From the NCBI GenBank assembly GCA_034440575.1, contig JAOTOL010001565.1:938001-1002000 (forward strand): a stretch of 64,000 nt of DNA, given 5' to 3'. Shown one piece after another: positions 48,536 to 60,110 of the stretch (position 1 is its first letter; the number at the start of each line of letters is the position of its first letter). The notes below the pieces were generated by a model. That model was not told the origin of the DNA. It saw only the letters and a list, made by a program, of their open reading frames with translations, and did not search any database. Made by a program: the position numbers and the translations under genes. This DNA is from Imbricaverruca yamaguchii. Taxonomy: Eukaryota; Arthropoda; Thecostraca; Neoverrucidae.

Positions 48536-49994
48536 GAGGTCGCCCAGTTCGCCACGTGTGCCGGGCTCGCACGTCTCAGCATTTCCGAAACGCCGGCGAC
48601 AAACCTACGACTTCCACTCAGGTTCACCCGTTCTCGAATCACCATGCAGCCAGGGAAATGGTGCCGCCGATCTAGCAGAGTAAGAAGCCATTCGGGATTA
48701 TGCCATGGCTTTAGAATCCTCTTTCATCCGAAGCCTACAGCCGGGAAAACCTGGTAGGCGCGAGTGTGTTGATCTAGGTGATCTGTGGTCAATAGCTCAG
48801 ACGTCTGAGGTGAACCAAAATTTACGGTCCAGGCTTGCGGGCTAGCGGGCAGGCGGGCAAGGCTTTCGGTCTACTGCTTACGGGCAGGCAGGTCAGCTCA
48901 GCTCAGTTCAGTTCAGTTCAGTTCAGGTCATCTTCCCGCCGGACTGCACACATTTTGGCCAATCCGTTGTTGCGACTAATCACGCCGCGCGGGCCGGCGA
49001 GACTCGCTTTTAGCTGGGCTGCCAGCCGTCCTGGCTATTCGGGGAACGGGAGTGATGATCCTGCGGTGTCGCGTGGGCCGGGATTTACACTTCCGCGCTG
49101 TCGGGCACCTTGAGGACCGGACCATGTCGTCTACATCCGTGCCCTCCTGAAGACCGGGCTACGACGGCATCGCTTGTCGCCAGGCGGTAATCCGACGACG
49201 ATACAAGTCGAACCGGGAGTTCGGTCGGCATACCGGACAAAAAGGTCGCGGCGGTACGGCGCGCTCGCCACGCCAGCTTCGACTGTCGCTCGACGCCGGG
49301 GGGGGGGGACACGTGCTGGACATCACACCGCTGCTGCCCCATGTCGGGCCCCTTATTTGGCCACATTCTGCCGAAGAGTAGAGGCACCAGTGTGAGGATA
49401 AGCGCTGGCTGCACGGTGTTGCACTCCCATTCTCACTGGAAGCCATCAGTAGAGATAACTTCGCGAGGTCACTTGCCAGCCAGCAATCGAGATCACTCGC
49501 GAGCCAACAGACGAGATCACCCGGGATCGCTTGCCGGCCAACTTTAACGATTGCGATCTTCCAATGATCTGGTACCAACATTCCCATCCACTTGGTTTGC
49601 TCACCGTCCAGCTTGTCCAGTAGGCTGGAGCTTCCCTGGAAGGCCGTCGTGACGTGTGCACGGACTGATGGCGTGGTTTACGAGATAATTCCTCAGTAGC
49701 TGAACAGTCGGATTATTTTGAGATAATCCGCAGAGCTATGATGTGCGTACTGCACCATTTATCTTTTCAAACCTTATGAAAGCGAGTGCACGATTGGTGC
49801 GGTTCCTATGTTCTTAAGCCACGTATTTCAATTACTCCATGCTTATGTCTGCCTACACTTTATTGGTGGTCGTGCGAACATCTTTTTTCCTTCAGAAGCT
49901 TCCAGTCGTGTTTGTTTTCCCCGCCTCACACATCCACACGCCAGCTGGCAGCCGGTGTGAGATTGGCATTTCTTCAGCTAGTAGTCTGGCATTC

Positions 49995-50592
49995 GTGGCG
50001 AGTTGACGTGTTCCAGAGCATGCCGGAGCAGCCAGTGGCGGTGGCGAGTTGACGTGTTCCAGAGCATGCCGGAGCAGCCAGTGGCCGTGGCGAGTTGACG
50101 TGTTCCAGAGCATGCCGGAGCAGCCAGTGGCCGTGGCGAGTTGACGTGTTCCAGAGCATGCCGGAGCAGCCAGTGGCCGTGGCGAGTTGACGTGTTCCAG
50201 AGCATGCCGGAGCAGCCAGTGGCGGTGGCGAGTTGACGTGCTCCAGAGCATGCCGGAGCAGCCAGTGGCCGTGGCGAGTTGACGTGTTCCAGAGCATGCC
50301 GGAGCAGCCAGTGGCGGTGGCGAGTTGACGTGCTCCAGAGCATGCCGGAGCAGCCAGTGGCCGTGGCGAGTTGACGTGTTCCAGAGCATGCCGGAGCAGC
50401 CAGTGGCCGTGGCGAGTTGACGTGTTCCGGAGCATGCCGGAGCAGCCAGTGGCCGTGGGGAGTTGACGTGTTCCGGAGCATGCCGGAGCAGCCAGTGGCC
50501 GTGGCGAGTTAACGTGTTCCGGAGCATGCCGGAGCAGCCAGTGGCCGTGGCGAGTTGACGTGTTCCAGAGTATACCGGAGCAGTCAGTGGCC
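49995..50592. repeat. 46-bp minisatellite, 13 copies
   Basis: Unit GTGGCGAGTTGACGTGTTCC, then AGAGCATGCCGGAGCAGCCA, then GTGGCC. Variants are a single base each (GTGTTCC/GTGCTCC, CAGAG/CGGAG). The minus-strand open frames through it are an artefact of 46-bp periodicity. Confidence 0.96.
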
Positions 50593-51034
50593 GCGGCACG
50601 TGCACGGCCTGGGGCTGGCCCGCCCCGTCGGCGGTTCATCGAATCGTGGTCGCCGACCGCCGCCGACGGTGCTGCCAATGTAAACCGAGTCGGCTTGTGG
50701 CGAGAAGTCACCCCTTCCCCTCCCCTCCACGTCAGTGACGTGTTTCGGCGTTGGGTGGCGAGCCCCCTCCACGTAAGCTGGTCTGAGAAGTAGTTGACTC
50801 CTCCCTTTGAGTAGAGGAGCCAAGGCATACCTGGAAGATAGGAAAGGTACTCCCAGGTTGTTCCGGTGAGGAATCTCTTCGGTGTGTGATCAGCTTGGGA
50901 TGAATCGGCGCGTGCCACTTGCTATAGCAACCTCGGTGGTCATGCAGACCGTAGACGCAACGCCCATCGACGTGACCGCACAATCAGTCGCCCACCGCAA
51001 GCCAGCGGTGGGGATGAGAATAGCAGTTGACGGG

Positions 51035-51845
51035 CCATATCATAACATCCGAGGTTCATTTACTACCAAAGTGCGTGTTGTCCAAAGTTCACAACGTCAA
51101 GGGATCGTGGGCCCGCGGTAGTTCAGTCGGTAGAGTGTCAGACTCTTGATCGCAAGACTGTGGGTTCGAATCTCGCGACTGGCGGCATTACCGAGTCCAC
51201 CCGCGACCAACCGGTGTGAGAGGTTGGCGACGCTATATGACCTAGCGGTTGAATGCGTCGTAAAGGAACCCAAAGGAAAATCCAAAGGGCATGACGTCAA
51301 AAAGCGAAGTAAAGCCAAAAATGTTTTTGTATATAATGCGTTCCCAATGTGCGAAGTTCATAACGTATAACGATCACAATCTCCAAGGCTATCTTCAAAG
51401 GGAGCGTCCATAATATCCAAAGTTAATTTACGCCTAAGGATCGTAAAGTAAAAAAGGTTGTCCAATTACCCGCTACAGGAACCAGTAAAATTTCTGGCAG
51501 TGAAATATGCCCAACCTGGCCTGAACCTAACCTAACCTACTCTTACCTAGCTACAATATTTCACGGCCATGGATTCTATCGTCTCCTCTGGTGGGTTATT
51601 GTGAAGCTATTTTTGGACTTTACGATCCCTGGGCGTGAATGAACTTTGGAGGTCATGGACGCTCCCTTTAAAGGCAGTTTTGGAGGTTGTGATTGTTGGA
51701 TGCTGTGAACTTTGCACATTCTAAACGAATCTTATCAAAGACATTTTGGACTTGATTTCGTTTTTATGATGCTATGATGCTTGGACGTTGTGAGCTTACG
51801 TAGTAAATTAACCTTGTATGTTATGAACGTCCCTCTCGTTAACCC
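51035..51845. mobile_element. Long palindromic foldback element with nested SINE
   Basis: The left arm (about 51035-51508, excluding the SINE) and right arm (51556-51845) are imperfect reverse complements of about 300 bp around a loop of roughly 47 bp. Matching blocks: TGGCAGTGAAATAT (51495) against ATATTTCACGGCCA (51556); AAAGGGAGCGTCCAT, GGATCGTAAAGT and AATGTGC(G/A)AAGTTC within the arms; and ATAACAT(C/A)C(G/A)AGGTT near the outer ends. No open frame for a transposase. Confidence 0.85.
51109..51274 (+). mobile_element. tRNA-headed SINE copy 5, nested
   Basis: Box A TAGTTCAGTCGGTAGAGTG and box B GGGTTCGAATCTCG, with a Lys(CTT)-like CTCTTGATC arm. Body GACCAACCGGTGTGAGAGG and tail ATGCGTCGTAAAGGAACCC. 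It interrupts the left arm of the foldback element; removing it restores arm pairing. Possible ACGTCAA flanks (51093 and about 51293) are too short to be sure of. Confidence 0.88.
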
Positions 51846-54734
51846 ACTGCCGCCATCCTGCGCCATCCAGCCGCCATCGCTACTGGCCGTGGTGTTACGT
51901 CATTGCCTCCGGGTGTGTTTGCGAGGACACCACACCTCGCCGTCGCGTCGGTGCTCCACAGTCCACGGTCGACGCAGGCGGTCACCCTTCGACCCGGGAA
52001 GCGTCGATTCGCCAGCACGACGCTCGTTCCTCGCCCCATGGTGACGTCACTGGCCGGCGGCTGCCGTACGTGGGCGTGAACGGTAGAGCTTATGAATTTG
52101 TCAGCGGACGGGACTGGTGCGGTGGAGCTGCAGATGTGCGGCGACGGGCCCGACGCGGAGCGGCCTGTTCGTCCAGTGTCGGCGCCATGTCCCGGCATAT
52201 CAAACCGGGCGGTTACCCGGTCTGACCGACTTCCGACATGGCGGAGTTTCCGTCGGTGTCTGCATGGCTTGCATTTCGCGTGCTGTGACTTGGGCGGCGC
52301 TGGCTGGTGTGCTCTGACGCCTCCGCCGCGGGCCGCAGTCGGGCCGGCACGGGCCGACCTTGTCCCAGTCTATTTCAAGATCAGCCCAGCCCGTCCGGCC
52401 GTTGCCGATCTAACGGCCGCGTCTGGCTCGGCCACAGGATGTTTTGATGGGCTGAACGCCCCGCTCCCTCCCTACCCGGTACACCCCATTTCCGTGCCCT
52501 CTCTCCCGCACCATCTCCGCAGGGTGCGTGCGTCCCCACTGCCTGCGTCCCCGTCCCGGATATGGCGACCTTCCCACCCCCGATCAGCTCCTTCCCCCGC
52601 CAGGTGTTCGGGGTCTTCTCCCCGTCTGTAATCCTGTCCCCTGCCGTTCCGTTGATGGGTGCGACCCACTGCACTTGTGCTGTTTGCCGGCGCCGTCCGC
52701 GCCCGGCCGGCTGATGTTTGTCGGCAGTGCCGGCAGCCGTGTGTGGTGGCACGTACTGAGTCCAGCCGCCGGTCCCGGGACACGTCCACCTGCCACACTG
52801 GGCTGCGCCGCGCTCCTCGGCTCTGAAAGCGTCCGTGTCGAACTGGTGCTGCACTTGAAGCGCTGTGCCGGCATAGGGACACTTGGACAAGGAACAGTTC
52901 GACCAGCTGTGGTGCAGACTAGAGGTGACAAATACCAAACATTTATGGACTTAAGGCCGGTGCCGGTCGGTCTGATGAGACCAAGCCTCGCTGAGGCCCG
53001 GCAAAAAAAACTGAATGAAGGCCGATCAAAAGACCATGTCTTTAAACGCATTTTGTCGTATAAAATTGTTATTATATGAGGCAATAATGTTGAAGGGGCG
53101 TTGGTTCTGATTTACTTATCCGATGCATGATGCTGTTCTATGGTTGTTTTTTTGTGGACGCATTCACTTATGGTTCAGTGCATGGTTTTCCATGCGTGGA
53201 AGTTAGCACCTTATCTTAATGACATGAGTGTTGCACAAAGACGAAAACTGCGAAAACAACAGATTGTACAGCAGGTAGTCTGATCATGAATTTGGGTTGT
53301 GTTGGGGAGGATGTATTGTGAACGTTGAAGGATTAATAATATTGAGTTTTTTAATTGTGGATTTAGTAGTAGAACGATGAACATCTTGAATGTGGTGTTC
53401 AGTATGTTGCAGATTAGTCGAAAATTAATTAATCAAAGCTTGTCCATGGTGGCAATTTTGCTCTCTTTGGATTATGAAGGTAAGTATTAAGCTGTGCATT
53501 TGAAGCCATGCATAGTTTTGGAAGTTTGCTATGACTATAACAAATCTGGCAATAAAAATAATATATTTCCTTCTGTAAAGAATGCTCATCTTGCATTTGC
53601 ATTGAGCAAATTGTAATGGAAGTGTTGTGTATTGCTTATACAAACATACACAAGAAGCAATGATATCGGTACGTTCTCGTGATACAATTTGCTACAGCGC
53701 TAGTCATGTATATCGTATTTGCTATTTATCCTGATCTCAACAATATTCGAATGTTCAATATGTTGAAACAAACTTCGATTTTGTGTTTTGGCTTTATTGC
53801 CGCTGCACGTCCCATTTTTGAAAGCTGCATATCATGAGCATGTTTGCGCTATCAACTACAGTCATTGAAGATCTGCTGTTTTCAGCATTTAGCATGTCTA
53901 AAATCTTTGGAATTCTTAAGGAAGTATCATCAAATTGCTGTATATATGACAAACTTGCTGACTGTTACGCCGAAATGTACCTTACAGGATGCGTAACGAT
54001 GATCATCATTAGGTTTTCATGCAGAGTTTATGCTGATTTTTATGCATTGAAATAGCATTCACTGCAAATCCATTCAAATACCGGTATATATTCCAAGGCC
54101 GGTCAAAAGGCCGCCAGTCCTGATCGGGTTCTCAACCCTTGCATTTGCCACTTCTAGTGCAGACACCAGCGACCAGCTTCGGTGGATTCCCAGGCACCTT
54201 AGAACGCTCACGTTTGTGGTGCAGATACGAGCGACCAGCTCCAATCGGTTCCCAGGCAGGTGTTCCACCTCAAAACACTCACGGTCCGCGAGTCAAAGCC
54301 CTCCACCTAGTCTTGATCACCGATCACTTTAATGTGGCTAATTAATGCTGTCACGTGGGCTTCAATCTGCAAGCCATACGCTTGGATATGAATAACTCCT
54401 TTGTGAGTGTGCACCAACGTACAAAGATCACGTATCTTATCGATCGTATATGATCACGTGGTTAGTAAGTCGCTATTTTACCACAATCACGTGGTATGAT
54501 TTGACCGACTGGTTGCTTTAGCTAACTTCTGCCTGTTGGGAGTTTCGCACTGCTCACACTGATTGGAATACGGTGGGAGCATGTCTGGAGCTTTACAAAA
54601 AAAAATCCATTTGAGGGTTCGAGTCACTCCAGTGTTCGCTCGAGCCCCCTGAAGTATTTCTGAGGACATAATACGAGGAAGTCACGCGATTATTTCGTTA
54701 CTTCACATGCTCTATCTGCGCTTCAAACGAGATT

Positions 54735-55115
54735 CGGCCGACCCTTCAGGCGGCGGTCGGCCGACCTTTCAGACGGTGGTCGGGCGCCCGTTCAGACGGT
54801 GGTCGGGCGCCCGTTCAGACGGTGGTCGGGCGCCCGTTTAGACGGTGGTCGGGCGCCCGTTTAGACGGTGGTCGGGCGCCCGTTCAGACGGTGGTCGGGC
54901 GCCCGTTCAGACGGTGGTCGGGCGCCCGTTCAGACGGTGGTCGGGCGCCCGTTCAGACGGTGGTCGGGCGCCCGTTCAGACGGTGGTTGGCCGGCCGTTC
55001 AGACGGTGGTTGGCCGGCCGTTCAGACGGTGGTCGGTCGACCCTTCAGACTGGTCGGACGGCCGTTCAGACGGTGGTCGGGCGGCCGTTTCAGGCAGAGG
55101 TCAGTCGGCCCTTCG
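54735..55115. repeat. 23-bp minisatellite, about 16 copies
   Basis: Unit GACGGTGGTCGGGCGCCCGT, then TCA. The right-hand units shift to TTGGCCGGCCGT and GTCGACCCT variants. Confidence 0.94.
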
Positions 55116-56142
55116 GACGGTGCCCGGCCCGTACGCTGCTCGGCTGCAGCCGCAGCGCAGGTGCAGCCACCGGCACCGTCTTTGATTCACCACTTTGCTC
55201 GGGTTGTGGTATGCGCAGGGGCGCAGCCAGGAGCTCGCCAAGGGAGGGCCAGGCGCCTGCGCCGTCCAGCCCAGGCGCTGTCGTGATCGATGAGAGCTGT
55301 CCAGGACGGCGCCAGCAGTGCGTCGGACGCAAACATGTGAATGCGCGAGACGAATGCCGGCCGAAGTGTGCGTGATCGGTCGAAGGAGGAGGTGGCGGCG
55401 CGTGCACCACGACCGGACTTCGCGGAACGCCAGCTGTCGGCGGTGTTCGCAGAATGCTACTCTGATCGCGACGTGCGCGCGCAAGGCCGCTGCTCATTCT
55501 GCACCGCGCCGCCAGAGGCGCCACTGGTCGAGCCGCGCACTCGCGCCTCCGGGTATGCCCGCGCCAAGTACTCGGATGGATCAACGGCGTAGCAAGACAT
55601 TTATCAGCGGGGGTGCTGGGCTGACGCGAGCACGGGTTGCTTCGTTGAAAAACGTCACCTTTCTAACCCAGTCTCCACCAATGAGTCGACAGAGGCCGAC
55701 ATCACCATGAGAGCGGAAGGAATTTTGGACGTCTTCCAATCCACCAGATCCGGTCGCCGTGTCACGTTCCATCTGGCAATGGAGTTCGCCACCGTTCGAA
55801 ACAGATGGTTGCGTCCCCTCGACATTGTCAATTGTAGGATTGTGCTCCATTCGTACGTAGCGCACTAGCAAATGCTGGACGGCTGCCGGCCTTTGAACCA
55901 ATTTTCCTTGATTGGAGGGACAGTCAAGTTTTGCGTTCATTCCTTCATCGCATGAGTGCGTCGTATGGAAATAATGAGCCGAAGCGTCAGCATATTCCCA
56001 TCACCGGTGGAGATTGATTTTTGCGCAGCGGAGCGTCTATTCATGTCGCACAGGCTGCGAGATGTACCAGACCTACGCAGCTAACCGCACCGGGTGCAGG
56101 CGACTGATGTTGACTTGATCAAGGCTGGCCCCATATGGCACA

Positions 56143-56540
56143 GTCCTACCGGAGCCTTGGTTCTGCAGTTCTGCCTTGCAGTCTCGCCGGAGCATGGACT
56201 CTGCAGTTCTACTGGAGCTTTTGCCCTGCAGTCCTGCCGGAGCCTGAACTCTGCAATCCTGCCGGAGCCTGGACTCTGCAATCCTGCCGGAGCCTGTACC
56301 CTGCAATCCTGTCGGAGCCTGGACTCTGCAGTCCTGTCGGAGCCTGTACCCTGCAGTCCTGTCTGAGCCTGTACCCTGCAGTCCTGTCGTAGCCTGGACT
56401 CTGCAGTCCTGTCGGAGCCTGGCCTACAGTCCTGCCAGAGCCTGGACTACAATCCTGTCAGAGCCTGTACCCTGCAGTCCTGTCGGAGCCTGGACTCTGC
56501 AGTCCTGCCGGAACCTGCACCTCTGCAGTCCTGCCGGAAC
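56143..56540. repeat. 25-bp minisatellite, about 16 copies
   Basis: Unit GGAGCCTGGACTCTGCAGTC, then CTGCC, with CTGTACCCTGCAG and CTGTC variants. Confidence 0.92.
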
Positions 56541-56760
56541 CTCTGTGCCACGTGCAGTTATGCGCCTTGGTCTTGACGTAGCAGTGGTACCCGCCACCCC
56601 TACCCCCGCCTTGGCTCGGCAGTCCTGTGACGAGCCGTAACCTCTGTAGCACGTCCTGTCTCCATTGACACGTAGCGACAGTGATGCAGTGACGCTGTTG
56701 GCACACGGGACAACTGGATATCCGGGGACACAGCAAGCGCAGAGCTGGCACATATTAGAC

Positions 56761-56945
56761 AGCTGGATAGCCGGGCGCACAGTGAGCGCCGCCCTGATAT
56801 ACTGGACAGCTGGATAGCCGGGCACACAGTGAGCGCCGCCCTGATATACTGGACAGCTGGATAACCGGGCACACAGCGAGCGCCGCTCTGATATACTGGA
56901 CAGCTGGATAACCGGGCACATAGCGAGCTCCGCTCTGCTGGTGTG
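56761..56945. repeat. 47-bp tandem repeat, about 4 copies
   Basis: Unit AGCTGGATAGCCGGGCACAC, then AGTGAGCGCCGCCCTGATAT, then ACTGGAC. Confidence 0.93.
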
Positions 56946-58174
56946 TGACCAGCGGCGGAGCCAGACTGCAGTCGGGGGGGGGCTCGCATGATCATCCTGG
57001 GTGGCTTGCGGTCTAGCTCGCTGGCATGATTCCACTTGCAAGATTCATTGTTACGTGGACTTGACTCAGGGGAGGGATACCTGATAACTGTTTCACCAAA
57101 GGAAGAAGAAAAATGGTGCTGTAATCTTTGTCATTAAAAAAAAACTTATTTTGCCACAATTAGAGCAACTATGTGTGGTGAAGCACAACTTATTTTGAAC
57201 ACAGAAAAACGAAGTCATTATTTTTTTTCCCACGGTACTGAAACAGGTCTCACGATATTCTTCTTTTTTTGTCAGCTCAAACAGGCGGTCTACTCGTTTC
57301 TCCATTTATATTGTACTGAGTGGAAGCCCTACTCAAGTCTCAGAGTTGGGGAGAAGGAGGCGGTGCTCCCCGTTGAAGTGCTGGATACGTCCTCCGCTGC
57401 TGGTCGCCAGCTTGTGGCCGAACGACACACCCAACCTGCCTGTGGTGATTCTGCCAGAGGTTGGGCCTCAGTGACAACCGTCTGCGGGGGTTGGGGGTCG
57501 GTGCTGCAGCGCCTGTGGCTCTCGATTGAAGTGATGACGCCAATGGCGGCAATGGTGACTTATGTGACGGGTCCCGGGCAGTCGCGAGCACGTCAGCTCC
57601 GCACCGGCTGGGAGCACAGGCATAGGAGCGGGTCCGGTGGCCAGGGCACCTCCACCGCCCACTTCGCCGTCATACCCGTACGTTGTGTGTGGAAGATGGT
57701 CGTGGCGCTCCTGCCTGTGGCGGAGGCGGTTCTCCACTGACTGCAGACACGCCATTTCCAATGTTGCAGTGTCATGATAGTTGTACGCCAAATTACAGTC
57801 CACTTCCGCCCGTCGCTTAGCATATAACTGATAAGAGACGTTCGTAGTTGTTGCCGTGTTTAGGAGTGGGGTCGGAGGAAACAAACGGGATGGTTCTGCC
57901 CATAATGCATTATGGCGAACCATGATATAGGGCGGTTATTGCTCGAATTTGGATCATGGTGTTCAGAGCTGATGAGGACACATTAAAAATAGCGGTACTA
58001 TTGTCCTAAGCTACTTAATATAATGATTATGGGTATTGTATTGATATTGCTGTTGTATCGATATGTTTACTGCTGCTGGTACATTGGTACAAGTGCACGA
58101 AATGTAATAACGACACAAATAACTTTTGGAGGCTAAAATGTTGCCTTGATAACACCGCAGTTATCACCGCTTCA

Positions 58175-58208
58175 GTCGAAGTGTCCTTGAACCCAAATAT
58201 CAATCAAG
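58175..58208 (+). mobile_element. Tail-only SINE-type insertion, about 34 bp
   Basis: GTCGAAGTGTCCTTGAACCC followed by AAATATCAATCAAG. Flanks CACCGCTTCA (58165-58174) and CACCGTTTCA (58209-58218) agree at 9 of 10 positions. Confidence 0.7.
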
Positions 58209-58552
58209 CACCGTTTCACATTTTCCCTGCTGAGCAGTTTTCTCCTTTCGCGGCCTTTTGTTGGACGGATGACGCGTGCATCCGCTCGTGCTTCCGCTGA
58301 TACTTCCGAAGACGCCATTCGGTTACGATGGCGCATCACCACAGCATTCGTTGAGCGCCTCAGGACTGGTAAGGCGTGCAGCCGGGCCTGCACACAATGA
58401 CACGAGCCGTTCGTGCGGCCTGCACCATCTCAGTGCACAGACTGCTGCACTGCACGCGCGCCCGTTCAGCCGCCGCCGTATGCGAGTCGTCCCAGGCGTG
58501 CATCTGCCGCGGACGGCTGTCCGGCACGGTAGCTGCCGCGCTGTCTGGACGG

Positions 58553-58695
58553 GAGTCGGGCGGCGCCTGCCACGTGCTGGTGGACGAGAGTCGGGCGGCG
58601 CCTGCCACGTGCTGGTGGACGAGAGTCGGGCGGCGCCTGCCACGTGCTGGTGGACGGGAGTCGGGCGGCGCCTGCCACGTGCTGGTGGTGCCGAC
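58553..58695. repeat. 35-bp tandem repeat, 4 copies
   Basis: Unit GTCGGGCGGCGCCTGCCACG, then TGCTGGTGGACGAGA. Confidence 0.93.
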
Positions 58696-58859
58696 ACGCG
58701 AGGAGCGAGCCGCTCGCTCGGACGCGGCTCGTGTCTTGCGGCGCGTGCCACCAACGACCGCATGCCGATGGTCGTCTGTTGAGGCGACAACCGCGTATTC
58801 GTGGACGGGGCTCCGGCGAGGAGATACGTTTCGGCTGGCGTCGAGCGCGGCCGGCAAAG

Positions 58860-59080
58860 GCTTGGGAATACCAAGCTATCCCAGACAGCAGTCAGCTGGC
58901 GTGACTGCAAACTGTCCCAAGCGACAGTCAGTCCGTGTGACATCACACGCTAAGTAGCGACACACGCTGAGCTGTCCAGGCCGACTGTCGGTTCACACAT
59001 GACACCAAACTGTCCCAGGCGTCAGTCAGCTCAGGTGACACCACATTGTTCCGCTCGATAGTCAGCCTGCAGGCTGCCCC
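58860..59080. repeat. Degenerate tandem repeat, about 4 units
   Basis: Blocks CTGTCCCAAGCGACAGTCAG and GTGACATCAC recur with drift. Confidence 0.6.
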
Positions 59081-59539
59081 ATGATAGGCCTAGCAGCTGC
59101 CACTTTCGGCATGTCACAAGCGATTGCTGTGATCGGATTATTCAGATTGTTGAAAGAGTATACGTGTCTGGCATACGTGGTTTCAGTGTTGGTGTGGTGG
59201 TGCCACGAGGCTAGAATCTTCGTGCTTGTTCAGTTTGTCTGGAGTTTAAAACGCGTGCATGTGCGAGCAACAAGTTTGGGAAGATTGTCTGTCGCTTCAG
59301 AGCATTTTTCCGTGTTCTGTCGTTGAGAACTACCATGTGTTACGTGTGTGTTATGGGGCGGGAGGGTGATATGTTTACGGAATCTCAATGTCTGTGTATT
59401 GCTCGTGTGTTGTGGGGGAGGGGAGAGGGTGATATATTCACGTGGCATCACTTGTGAGGCCCAATCACCTCATGTTGACAAACTGGCATCGAGTTATGTC
59501 GCTGTCCAGGTCTGTTGGAGTGGAGTGCACGTGATTCGA

Positions 59540-59747
59540 TCGTGACTCTGCACTGACCTGTGTGGTTGGCTGTAGCCGCTGCTGATCTGGTCTGTGCAGC
59601 TAACCCTGTGGTGACCTGTGTACTGGGCTGTGGCCGCTGCTGACCTGTCTGTGCAGCCATCCTGGTCTGCATCCCGTGCTGACCTGTGTGTTGGGCTGTA
59701 GCCGCCGCTGACCTGTCTGTACAGCTGACCCCGTGCGGTGTCGACAG
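59540..59747. repeat. Acceptor-side tandem repeat before exon 6
   Basis: Units contain GCTGACCTGTCTGTGCAGC and GTGTGTTGGGCTGTAGCCGC. Two decoy acceptors of the form CTGTCTGT(G/A)CAG precede the AG used at 59747. Confidence 0.75.
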
Positions 59748-59899
59748 TGCTGCCGGCGGCGCCCGAGAAGGTGTGGAACAGCAGCGTGACGGCACACTCG
59801 GTCCAGCTGCAGGTCCGCGTCGGGCAGCTCATGTCCGCCTTTCCAAAGCCGATAGAGTTCGCCGTTGACTACACGTCACGTTGGGATGACCAGCCCGTG
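59748..59899 (+). CDS. dome: Domeless-like receptor, exon 6 (cytokine-binding module D2, first half)
   Basis: Residues 251-300, with Val250 split (G|TG). Acceptor GCGGTGTCGACAG, donor GTGAGT at 59900, phase 1 in and phase 0 out. The translation LPAAPEKVWNSSVTAHSVQL, then QVRVGQLMSA...IEFAVDYTSRWDDQPV, is typical of the A-B-C strands of the second FNIII domain of a cytokine receptor. It starts with the proline-rich interdomain linker. One sequon (NSS). The join to exon 5 reads METYAIVLPAAPEKV. Confidence 0.9.
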
Positions 59900-60110
59900 G
59901 TGAGTTCTGGGCGGCTGATGTGAGTTTTGAGCGGCAGAAGTGAGTGGTGGATCGTGACCGGCTGATGCAGATTGTGAGCGAGTGGTGTAAGAGACGAACT
60001 GAGAGCGACTCATGGCAGTCGTGAGCGACTGATGTATGATGTACACTGCTGGTGATGGCTCGTGAGCAGCTTGTGTGAGTTATAAGCGACCGGCGTTGGC
60101 TGTGAGCGGC
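59900..60110. repeat. Donor-derived degenerate repeats, intron 6 start
   Basis: The exon 6 donor region GTGAGTTCTGGGCGGCTGAT is followed directly by GTGAGTTTTGAGCGGCAGAA and GTGAGTGGTGGATCG. GTGAGCGA-type blocks then recur to about 60110. This is a run of repeated splice-donor-like sites. Confidence 0.75.

Larger units (their letters stand above)
44291..59747. other. Remainder of intron 5
   Basis: Repeats are listed separately. 44700-46460, 48650-48890, 49700-49990, 53000-54070, 54310-54730 and 57060-58160 contain nothing recognised. 46880-47400, 52040-52960 and 55120-55600 are GC-rich with overlapping two-strand open frames and no domains. 48899-48926 is a CAGTT-type microsatellite. 49430-49540 and 54140-54290 hold two-copy diverged tandem duplications. 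Tail-like motifs also occur at 45803-45850. Confidence 0.6.

Noticed and set aside
49892..50918. Minus-strand frames of 237 and 314 codons over the 46-bp array
   Set aside because: Periodicity artefact of near-identical copies; no recognisable domain outside the repeat.
51524..51540. Interstitial telomere repeat (CCTAACCTAACCTA, arthropod TTAGG type)
   Set aside because: Only about three units, inside the loop of the foldback element; too short to mean a telomere relic.
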